A program made the position numbers and the translations under genes. From Gp6-AA40 sp963742105 (GTDB lineage: Bacteria > Acidobacteriota > Vicinamibacteria > Vicinamibacterales > UBA2999), in assembly GCA_963742105.1 (NCBI GenBank), contig CAVUKN010000007.1, positions 1,550,001-1,614,000 of the forward strand: a stretch of DNA of 64,000 bases. The letters are read 5' to 3'. Of this stretch, positions 27,412 to 34,957 are shown in pieces. Positions within the stretch are counted from its first letter, which is position 1, and every line of letters starts with the position of its first letter. A model generated the notes under the pieces. That model worked only from the letters and a program-made list of their open reading frames with translations, was not told the DNA's origin and did no database searches.

Positions 27412-28152
27412 ATGTCTTCCGACGGCCCCGCGCAGTCCGAATCACCCGTTTACAAACGCATTCTCCTCAAGCTTTCGGGCGAGGCCCTCATGGGCGACCA
27501 GCAGTTCGGAGTCGACCCGGCGGTCGCGTCACGGATCGCGCGCGACGTCGGCGACATCCAGGCACTGGGCGTCGAAACGGCCATCGTCATTGGCGGCGGC
27601 AACATCTTCCGCGGCCTGGCGGCGAGCGCGCGCGGCATGGACCGCGCCACCGCCGACTACATGGGGATGCTGGCGACGGTGATCAACGCGCTGGCGTTGC
27701 AGGACGCGCTCGAGCAACACGGCGTCACCACGCGCGTCGTCACTGCCATTGAAATGCGCGCGGTCGCCGAGCCGTTCATCCGTCGCCGCGCAATCCGTCA
27801 CCTGGAGAAGGGACGCGTGGTGATTTTTGCGGGCGGCACCGGCAATCCCTACTTCACCACCGACACCGCGGCGGCCCTCCGAGCCATGGAGATCAAGGCG
27901 GAAGTGATCCTGAAGGGGACGAAAGTCGATGGCATCTACACCGCCGACCCGATGCTCGATGACACCGCCACGAAGTACCCGACGATTTCCTACCTGCAGG
28001 TGCTCGAGCGGCAACTCAAGGTCATGGATGCCACGGCAATCTCGCTGTGCATGGACAACAAGCTGCCGATAGTGGTGTTCAACCTCCGGCAGGCGGGCAA
28101 TGTCCGCAAGGTCGTGCTCGGTGATCCAATCGGCACGACGGTGTCGGTCTAG
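27412..28152 (+). CDS. pyrH: UMP kinase
   Basis: Hexameric amino-acid-kinase-fold enzyme making UDP from UMP. 246 residues with RILLKLSGEALMG near residue 16, VIGGGNIFRG, FAGGTGNPYFTTDTAA and KGTKVDGIYTADP, all diagnostic. Its position between tsf and frr is the conserved rpsB-tsf-pyrH-frr order. No Shine-Dalgarno sequence is visible before ATG 27412. Confidence 0.97.
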   Translation: MSSDGPAQSESPVYKRILLKLSGEALMGDQQFGVDPAVASRIARDVGDIQALGVETAIVIGGGNIFRGLAASARGMDRATADYMGMLATVINALALQDALEQHGVTTRVVTAIEMRAVAEPFIRRRAIRHLEKGRVVIFAGGTGNPYFTTDTAAALRAMEIKAEVILKGTKVDGIYTADPMLDDTATKYPTISYLQVLERQLKVMDATAISLCMDNKLPIVVFNLRQAGNVRKVVLGDPIGTTVSV

Positions 28153-28350
28153 CCGGTAGCCGGTAGCTGGTAGCCGGAGGCCGGTAGCTCGGAACTGGTA
28201 GCGCTTCTGGCTGGTCGCCGGTGGGTAGTAGCTGGTAGCCTAGCTACCGGTTTCGACCGGATTTCTACCAGTTGGCGGCTACCAGCTCGCGGCTAATGGC
28301 ACCAGCTACCGGCCGCCGGCTACTGGCTACCAGCTACCGGCCACCCGCTA
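28152..28350. repeat. Palindromic heptamer array, CCGGTAG / CTACCGG family
   Basis: The left arm starts at the pyrH stop with CCGGTAG, CCGGTAG, CTGGTAG, CCGGAGG and CCGGTAG. The right arm to 28350 carries CTACCAG/CTACCGG units. It uses the same unit and orientation as the 3.0 kb locus. It fills the pyrH-frr junction. Confidence 0.88.
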
Positions 28351-28357
28351 AGGACAT

Positions 28358-28927
28358 ATGGACTTCAACGATCTGAAAGGCATGTTCACGGAAGTGAAGT
28401 CGCGGATGGACGTCGCGATCGATCGCGTTCGCCGCGACATGGCCAACGTCCGTACCGGACGTGCCAGCGTCGGCCTGCTCGACAACGTGCACGTCGAAGC
28501 CTACGGCGCGAAGGTGCCGATCAACCAGGTTGCCTCGCTCTCGATTCCCGAGCCCTCGCTGATCGTGGCGCAGCCGTTCGACCCGTCGTTGATGGGCGCG
28601 ATCGAGAAGGCGATCCGCGCCTCCGACCTCGGCCTCAATCCGGCGAATGACGGCAAGGTCGTGCGGATCCCGATTCCGGCACTCACCGATGACCGCCGCA
28701 AGGAACTCTCCCGCCACGTCCACAAGCAAGCCGAAGAAGGCCGCAATGGTGTGCGTCAGGTCCGTCGCGACGCCAACGAGCGGCTGAAAAAGCTCCTGAA
28801 GGACCACAAGATCTCAGAGGACGACGAACGGAAGGGTCTGGATCAGATCCAGAAGCTCACCGACGATCACGTGAAGATGATCGACGACCTGCAGGCCAAG
28901 AAGGACGCCGATCTGCTCGGAAAGTGA
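28358..28927 (+). CDS. frr: Ribosome recycling factor
   Basis: Splits post-termination ribosomes with EF-G. 189 residues, typical length, with VRTGRASVGLLDNVHVEAYG near residue 30, IPIPALTDDRRKEL near 108 and the helical NGVRQVRRDANERLKKLLKD. ATG at 28358 follows the repeat array directly. A strong palindrome follows the stop. Confidence 0.97.
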   Translation: MDFNDLKGMFTEVKSRMDVAIDRVRRDMANVRTGRASVGLLDNVHVEAYGAKVPINQVASLSIPEPSLIVAQPFDPSLMGAIEKAIRASDLGLNPANDGKVVRIPIPALTDDRRKELSRHVHKQAEEGRNGVRQVRRDANERLKKLLKDHKISEDDERKGLDQIQKLTDDHVKMIDDLQAKKDADLLGK

Positions 28928-28943
28928 CTCACCTCGCCCGATG

Positions 28944-29013
28944 GACGATTGACCAATCTGAGGATTGATCAATTCATTGATCAATCCTCAAATATTCAAA
29001 TTGGTCAATCGTC
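28944..29013. repeat. Nested perfect palindrome between convergent frr and pfkA (TTGAC family)
   Basis: The outer arms are 14 bp and perfect: GACGATTGACCAAT (28944-28957) with ATTGGTCAATCGTC (29000-29013). The inner arms are 12 bp and perfect: AGGATTGATCAA (28961-28972) with TTGATCAATCCT (28977-28988). The array could act as a bidirectional terminator, but no U tract flanks it. The right arm touches the pfkA stop codon. Confidence 0.85.
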
Positions 29014-30094
29014 AATCACCAAACGAGATCCCCATTCGTCGTGCGGTCTGCAGCAGATCGTAGCTGAGCGGAACGGTCTTCGTCCGGCCGACGACTTCGC
29101 CGAGCGGGATCGGGACGAGGTCGGGTGGATGGTTCGCCACCATCTTGCCGAACTGTCCTTCGATCAGCAGTTCCACCGCCTTGCCGCCGAAACGGGTCGC
29201 CAGCGTGCGATCGAACGCCGTCGGCATCCCGCCACGCTGCAGATGCCCCAGCACGACGTAGCGCGTTTCCTTGCCGGTCATCTCACCAAGTTCGCGGGCG
29301 CAGGCCATGCCGATGCCACCGAGGCGTTCAACGTACCCGCCATGCGCGGCCTCCAGCACACTCCGGCTCCCGTGCGTCGGCTTCGCCCCTTCGGCCACAA
29401 CGACGATGCTGAACCTGGCGCCATGGCCGTCACGCTGGCGGATGCTGGCAGCCACCTTTTCGAGGTCGTAGTCGATCTCCGGGATCAGGATCACATCGGC
29501 ACCGCCGGCGACGCCCGCGTGCAGTGCAATCCAGCCGGCGTATCGACCCATCACTTCGACCACCATGATGCGTCGATGGGCTTCCGCCGTCGTATGGAGA
29601 CGATCGATGGCATCGGTCGCAAAGCTGACCGCGGTGTCGAAGCCGAAGCAGCTCGTCGTCCCGTAGATGTCGTTGTCGATGGTCTTGGGCACGCCGACCA
29701 GCGGGATGCCCTTCTTGTAGAACTCGTACGAGATGGCCAGCGTGCCGTCGCCACCGATGCAGACGAGCGCGTCGATGGCCATCTTTTCGAACATCTCCAT
29801 CACGCGTTCGGCGTAGTTGAAGGTGCCTTCCGGCGTCGTAATCGGCTCGGCAAACGGGTCGCCGCGATTGACCGTCCCGAGGACCGTGCCTCCGAGGCGC
29901 AGTATGCCGGTGACGTCCTGAGGCGTGAGGACGCGCGATTTGTCCGGATAAATCAGGCCGTCGAAGCTGTCCTCGAGGCCGATGACCTCGATCCCGCTGT
30001 TGCAGGCCGACTTGACGACGGCGCGGATGACCGCGTTGAGTCCGGGAGCGTCGCCGCCACCGGTAAGAACACCAATCCTGCGAATTGTGGGCAT
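29012..30094 (-). CDS. pfkA: 6-phosphofructokinase (group III, ATP- or PPi-type uncertain)
   Basis: Phosphorylates fructose 6-phosphate. 360 residues with GVLTGGGDAPGLNAVI at the N terminus, the nucleotide loop CIGGDGT near residue 105, the catalytic PKTIDNDI near 126, and EVMGRYAGWIA. Gly in GGDG is the ATP-type state, whereas Lys in PKTIDND is typical of PPi-type and group III enzymes, so phosphoryl donor choice cannot be settled from sequence. Convergent with frr. Confidence 0.93.
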   Translation of the reverse strand: MPTIRRIGVLTGGGDAPGLNAVIRAVVKSACNSGIEVIGLEDSFDGLIYPDKSRVLTPQDVTGILRLGGTVLGTVNRGDPFAEPITTPEGTFNYAERVMEMFEKMAIDALVCIGGDGTLAISYEFYKKGIPLVGVPKTIDNDIYGTTSCFGFDTAVSFATDAIDRLHTTAEAHRRIMVVEVMGRYAGWIALHAGVAGGADVILIPEIDYDLEKVAASIRQRDGHGARFSIVVVAEGAKPTHGSRSVLEAAHGGYVERLGGIGMACARELGEMTGKETRYVVLGHLQRGGMPTAFDRTLATRFGGKAVELLIEGQFGKMVANHPPDLVPIPLGEVVGRTKTVPLSYDLLQTARRMGISFGD

Positions 30095-30262
30095 GAGCGG
30101 GCGAGCGTCGGCGTGTGAAGTGAAGACCGAGGCCTACGCGAGTATAGCCGCATCGCTCGCGCTGGTCGCCTACACGGATTTGTCGGACTTACCTCGCGGA
30201 TTGGTTTAGTGGAGACGCGGTGGGCAACCTTCGGCGGGCTTGCCAACCGAGCTCACGTGAGT

Positions 30263-30554
<292 letters not shown>

Positions 30555-30561
30555 AACGCAG

Positions 30562-30819
30562 ATGAGCATACTCGGCTGGATTCTCTTCGGTTTGATCGTG
30601 GGCGCACTGGCCAAGCTGGTCATGCCGGGACGGGATCCCGGCGGGATCATCATCACCATGCTGCTAGGCATCGCCGGTGCAGTCATCGGTGGCTTCCTCG
30701 GCCGGGCGCTCGGCTTCTACGGCCCAGGGCAAACGGCCGGATGGGTGATGTCGTTCCTTGGCGCCGTCGTGCTGCTGGCTATTTACCGGATGTTCATCGG
30801 CCGCCGGACCGTGCCGTAG
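30562..30819 (+). CDS. GlsB/YeaQ/YmgE-family small membrane protein
   Basis: 85 residues with three hydrophobic segments and glycine-rich helices (WILFGLIVGALAKLVMPG, then GGFLGRALGF). This is the 'transglycosylase-associated' family, often stress-linked, with unknown biochemistry. GGAGG lies 7-11 bp upstream of ATG 30562. Complete and typical in length. Confidence 0.88.
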   Translation: MSILGWILFGLIVGALAKLVMPGRDPGGIIITMLLGIAGAVIGGFLGRALGFYGPGQTAGWVMSFLGAVVLLAIYRMFIGRRTVP

Positions 30820-30834
30820 ACCGGGTCGAAGGCT

Positions 30835-30933
30835 TCAATGCACAATGCACAATGCTCGATGCAGGACGGTCGATTTCGGCGCCAATGCCGGATCGCCCGT
30901 GCCCCACGCGCATTGTGCATTGGTCATTGAGCC
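30835..30933. repeat. Palindromic heptamer array, CAATGCA / GCATTGT family
   Basis: The left arm has CAATGCA, CAATGCA, CAATGCT and CGATGCA in 7-bp phase (about 30837-30863). The right arm, GCGCATTGTGCATTGGTCATT (30909-30929), is the inverse. It ends at the TTG start assigned to the next gene. Confidence 0.82.
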
Positions 30934-32232
30934 TTGAGCATCGACATCAGCTCCCCCCGCCTTCCTCTCGGACGCGCGCACCTGCTGGCTGGAACGGCGT
31001 TGCGCGAGGCCCGACGGGCCGGCCTTCCGACCGATGCCCTGCTGTCAGTTGGAAGCCTGCGGCGGAGCGCGCCCGACGTGGGTGACGTGTCGCTCCTGGC
31101 GATCGCCGAGAGAACGCGGATTGCCGACGTGCTCAACGGCTTCGCGTCCCTTCCCTTCGTCACGGGCGTGCTGGCGCAATCGGCGGCCGCAATCACCGTC
31201 GCGACTGAGCGGGGCGCGATCACCGTGCACGTGTCTCCCCCCCAGCAACGGGGCGCGGCCATGCTCTGGCATACCGGCTCGCGCCGGCACAATGATCAGC
31301 TCTCGAGTCGCGCGGCACGTTTCGGCTTACGCTTCTCGACGGGCGAACTCGTTCACCATGTTCGGGGCAGCGTCGAGACGGTTTCCGAACCAGTCGTCTA
31401 CCGGCATCTCGGACTCCCCTACATTCCGCCGGAACTGCGAGAAGGCTCGGGCGAGATCGAAGCGGCAGAGCGCGGTGAGCTGCCGATGCTGGTCGGCGAC
31501 TCCCATATCCGCGGCGACTTGCACATGCACAGCACCTGGAGTGACGGTCGCGACTCGATCGCCACCATGGTGTCGGCCTCCCAACAGCTCGGCTACGAGT
31601 ACGTCGCCATCACCGACCACTCGCAGCGTGCCTTCTCCTCCCGGAAGCTCGCGCTGGAAGACGTCGCCCGACAGCGCGAGGAGATCGTCGCGCTCCGCGG
31701 GCGCATGCCCGACATCACCATCCTGCATGGAATCGAAGTCGACATCCTCAAGGACGGTTCCCTCGACTTCGATGACGAGGTCCTGGAAGGCTGCGACATC
31801 ATCCTGGCCTCGCTGCACGATCACGGCGGCCAGACGCCGGCCGAACTGACGGCACGCTATCTCCGGGCCATTCGGCACCCGCTGGTCAACGTGATTACCC
31901 ATCCCGCCAACCGCTCACCGGCCATGTCTCCTGGGTACGACATCGACTTCGACACGCTGTTCGCCGCCGCCGCCGCAACCGGCACGGCCATGGAAGTCGA
32001 CGGCGCGCCCGGGCACCTCGACATGGACGGTGCGCTCGCCCGTCGCGCTGTTCAGGCGGGCGTCACGATTACGATCGACAGCGACTGCCATCGTTCCGAG
32101 GCGCTGGGGCGGCAGATGCGCTTCGGCGTCGGCACGGCGCGTCGCGGCTGGGTCGAACCGCGGCATGTCCTCAACACGCGCGGCGTCGAGCAGGTGCGTG
32201 AGTTCGTCGCGGCCAAGCGTGCGCGCGGATAG
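30934..32232 (+). CDS. PHP-domain protein related to DNA polymerase X, polymerase site degenerate
   Basis: 432 residues. The C-terminal PHP phosphoesterase domain is well preserved (DLHMHSTWSDGRDS near 195, ITDHSQRA, GIEVDIL, ITHPANRS, DSDCHR near 390). The N-terminal part aligns with the PolX nucleotidyltransferase palm of the full gene at 45859. However, GSLRRSAPDVGDVS has Ser where PolX has the second catalytic Asp (GDID), the third Asp region reads ITVHVSPP instead of ADLRLVPA, and the HhH domains are missing. It is probably a nuclease or phosphoesterase only. The TTG start at 30934 is uncertain. Confidence 0.8.
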   Translation: MSIDISSPRLPLGRAHLLAGTALREARRAGLPTDALLSVGSLRRSAPDVGDVSLLAIAERTRIADVLNGFASLPFVTGVLAQSAAAITVATERGAITVHVSPPQQRGAAMLWHTGSRRHNDQLSSRAARFGLRFSTGELVHHVRGSVETVSEPVVYRHLGLPYIPPELREGSGEIEAAERGELPMLVGDSHIRGDLHMHSTWSDGRDSIATMVSASQQLGYEYVAITDHSQRAFSSRKLALEDVARQREEIVALRGRMPDITILHGIEVDILKDGSLDFDDEVLEGCDIILASLHDHGGQTPAELTARYLRAIRHPLVNVITHPANRSPAMSPGYDIDFDTLFAAAAATGTAMEVDGAPGHLDMDGALARRAVQAGVTITIDSDCHRSEALGRQMRFGVGTARRGWVEPRHVLNTRGVEQVREFVAAKRARG

Positions 32233-34237
32233 GCTCGCGGCTGCCACCATCGTGGCGACGGCCGCCTTCTGGGCATACACTCGGACGCTGCTTCCCGGAG
32301 TCGATCTGGGCGACACGGGTGGGTTCCAGGCCGCGGTCCCCTGGCCTGCTGTCAGCGCCCGGCAGGCGTACCCGCTGTACTACTCTCTGGCGAAGCCGTT
32401 CGTCGCCTCACTCAGTCCTGCGCATCCGGCCCTCGCGTTGAACCTGCTGTCCGCGGTCCTTGGCGCCACGGCCGTCGGCATCCTGGTGCTGGTGGTCACG
32501 CGAGTGTCGGGCTCACGGCTCGCCGGCATCGTCGCCGGATTGTTGCTGGCGGTGTCGTACACGTTCTGGACGCAGGCGATCATCGCGGAGGTGTACACAT
32601 TCCATCTGACACTGGTCGGGCTGTGTCTGCTGGCGCTCGCGTCGTATGCGACCCGGCCGACGACCGCGCGGCTTGCGGGATTCTGTACCGTCTACGCGGT
32701 CGCCTTTGGCAACCACCTCTCGATGATCATCCTGTTCGTGCCGTTCGCGAGCATGGTGCTGTTGGCGCATCCGACGCCACGAGAGCTGTTCCGGCCGGCG
32801 ATTGTCGCCATGGCACTGCTGATCGCGGCGGCTGGGGCGCTGCAGTACTGGCCGAACTTTCAGCAGGTCTGGTCAGGAGTCGACGCCCCGGCACGGTGGA
32901 GCGAACGACTGGCTGCGTTCTGGTTCGACACGACGAAAGCCGATTGGCGCGAATCGATGGTGCTCGGTGTGGGCGCGGCCAAGCTGTCCGATCGATTCGC
33001 GATGTGGTGGTGGGATGCGCGGCAGCAGTTCGGCATCTTCGGCCTTGGACTCGCGGTGGCAGGTGCCGTGCGCGCGTGGACGCTCTCGCGCTACTGGGCC
33101 ATCGGGTTGTGGCTGTCGTATGCGTGCACCACTGTGTTCGCGTTCACCTACAACGTCGGCGACAGCCACGTCTTCTTCCTTCCGAGCCACTACTTCACCG
33201 CGCTGTTCGGCGGCTTGGCGATCACGTGGTTGCCCATTGCGAGCAATCGCGGACCTGACAAGGCCCGCGCGACGAGGTCCCCGAGGGAGTCTGCGACGAG
33301 GCCGTGGCGCGGACCTTGTCAGGTCCGCGACGAGTCTCACCAGGCTCGTCCGACCGCAGTGCTTCTTCAGTACACCGCGGTCGCTCTCGCCTTCGCCTAC
33401 ATCGGATGGCGGGCGTGGGACACATGGCCAGCGGTCGATCGCCACGACGATCACCGCGCGGAGGCGCTGGTGAGCCACGTGACCAATGAGGCCGACGAAA
33501 CGAATGCGGTGATCGTCTCCGCCATGGACTGGCAGTCGGAAAACGCACTCCTCTACTCGAGCCGGTGGGAACGACGCAACATCGCCTGGCTTCGTCTGGC
33601 CGAGGTGCTGCCTCACTTCCCCTTCTTCGTCCGTGACAACCACGAGATCAATCGCGACGTGGTGCTGACCGAGAACGCCGCCCATGCCGTCGTCGCCATG
33701 TACGGCGATCGATTTCAGCTCGATCCGATGGATCCACCACAGGAGTCGCTGATCAGCGCCGCGACGGCGGCGATTCCACGCGGCGCGCCGTACGTGCTGA
33801 CACTGCTCCGGCCCACTCCCGAAACGACGTTCGACGCGGCGGACTACGACGCCGCGGTGGCAACGCTGACCGCCAAACGGGCGACAACGCGAACCGGTCG
33901 GGCGTATGAGGTGATCGCGGGGGTGGCCGGCGAGCCGCCGGTGCTGCAGCGATCAGAAACCCGGCCGTTTCGACAGCCGTTCGAACTCGCTGGCGATCGG
34001 TTCACGGTCCGAATGGAATCGTGGCTGCCCGACGACACGTTCCGCCGCGCCGGGTTCGGACAGGTACTGCTCGGCCACCAACGCCTTCTCATCATCGAAC
34101 GCGGTGTCAGCCTGGTATGGCTGGCCTCGTCGGGTCAGCCCCGCGTTGTCTACGGCGCGGGACTCTACGCGCCTCGCCCGCGTTTCCGGATCCCGCGTGC
34201 TAGGCTACAGTTAGCCGCACTGCCCGAAGGACATTGA
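32219..34237 (+). CDS. DUF2723-family polytopic membrane protein
   Basis: 672 residues from GTG 32219, overlapping the previous stop by 14 bp. The N-terminal half holds about 10 transmembrane helices with the DUF2723 phrases LGDTGGFQAAV and AEVYTFH near 115, related to TMEM260-like protein O-mannosyltransferases. The C-terminal half (about 390-672) is soluble and probably periplasmic. The Asp in GVDLGDTGG fits a GT-C-type catalytic position. Around residues 344-371 the coding sequence is formed by an in-frame REP-like inverted doublet. Substrates are unknown. Confidence 0.82.
   Translation: MRADRLAAATIVATAAFWAYTRTLLPGVDLGDTGGFQAAVPWPAVSARQAYPLYYSLAKPFVASLSPAHPALALNLLSAVLGATAVGILVLVVTRVSGSRLAGIVAGLLLAVSYTFWTQAIIAEVYTFHLTLVGLCLLALASYATRPTTARLAGFCTVYAVAFGNHLSMIILFVPFASMVLLAHPTPRELFRPAIVAMALLIAAAGALQYWPNFQQVWSGVDAPARWSERLAAFWFDTTKADWRESMVLGVGAAKLSDRFAMWWWDARQQFGIFGLGLAVAGAVRAWTLSRYWAIGLWLSYACTTVFAFTYNVGDSHVFFLPSHYFTALFGGLAITWLPIASNRGPDKARATRSPRESATRPWRGPCQVRDESHQARPTAVLLQYTAVALAFAYIGWRAWDTWPAVDRHDDHRAEALVSHVTNEADETNAVIVSAMDWQSENALLYSSRWERRNIAWLRLAEVLPHFPFFVRDNHEINRDVVLTENAAHAVVAMYGDRFQLDPMDPPQESLISAATAAIPRGAPYVLTLLRPTPETTFDAADYDAAVATLTAKRATTRTGRAYEVIAGVAGEPPVLQRSETRPFRQPFELAGDRFTVRMESWLPDDTFRRAGFGQVLLGHQRLLIIERGVSLVWLASSGQPRVVYGAGLYAPRPRFRIPRARLQLAALPEGH
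33248..33329. repeat. REP-like inverted doublet inside a coding sequence
   Basis: A 22-bp unit at 33248-33269 matches the reverse complement of 33308-33329 at 21 of 22 positions. Each unit is itself a hairpin: CGCGGACCT, a 4-nt loop, then AGGTCCGCG (one mismatch in the left copy). The reading frame is kept, so the element is translated as a basic, polar stretch between membrane helices. Confidence 0.85.
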
Positions 34238-34240
34238 CTC

Positions 34241-34957
34241 ATGACGAGCCCGTCCTCGAACCCTTCCCGCTCGTGGCGGACCCTCTCCACGCTCATGGTC
34301 CTGGCATTCACAGCGGGGATATCCGCTCAAGCCAACCGTGCCGTTGCGCCACCGTCGGCCGGATCCCGCGAGTCCCCGGACGCGCTCGCGAAAGCTCTGC
34401 AGCAGCGTTATCAGGGCATCAAAGACTTCACGGCCGATTTTTCACAGAGCTACCGCGGCGGCGTGCTCAGGCAACGGACCGTCGAGCAGGGCACGGTTTC
34501 CGTGAAGAAACCAGGGCTGATGCGATGGGAATACGTCAAGCCTGAGAAGAAGGAGTTCGTCTCCGACGGACGAAAGACCTATCTCTACATCCCTCAGGAC
34601 CGGCAGGTGGTGGTCGCCGACGCCGACACGGAAGGCGCATCGACCTCCTCCCTCTTTCTCGCGGGAAAGGGCGACATCACGAGGGATTTCACCGCTGCCA
34701 GCGCGGAGTCCCCCGTGCCGGGGACGATCGCACTGAAGCTGACGCCGCGCCGCCGCCAGGCTGACTACGAGTACCTGGTGGTAGCGGTCGACCCCGGGTC
34801 GCTCCAGATCAGGGGATTGCTGACGCACGACGCCCAGGGAGGCGATTCGACCCTGACGTTCACGAACCTCAAGGAAAATACAGGCATATCCGATAAGGTA
34901 TTTGCCTTCCGCATTCCGCGGGGAGTGGATGTTGTCAACAATGCCGCCCGGAATTAA
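34241..34957 (+). CDS. lolA: LolA-like outer-membrane lipoprotein carrier
   Basis: Periplasmic chaperone moving lipoproteins to the outer membrane. 238 residues: a signal peptide (about 1-30, ending near AGISAQA), then the LolA fold with LQQRYQGIKDFTADFSQSYR near 55, GLMRWEYVKPEKKEFVSDG near 92 and YLYIPQDRQV. This is the usual order and length. It overlaps the following secretin-like gene by 29 bp. A generic LolA-like carrier cannot be excluded. Confidence 0.88.
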   Translation: MTSPSSNPSRSWRTLSTLMVLAFTAGISAQANRAVAPPSAGSRESPDALAKALQQRYQGIKDFTADFSQSYRGGVLRQRTVEQGTVSVKKPGLMRWEYVKPEKKEFVSDGRKTYLYIPQDRQVVVADADTEGASTSSLFLAGKGDITRDFTAASAESPVPGTIALKLTPRRRQADYEYLVVAVDPGSLQIRGLLTHDAQGGDSTLTFTNLKENTGISDKVFAFRIPRGVDVVNNAARN

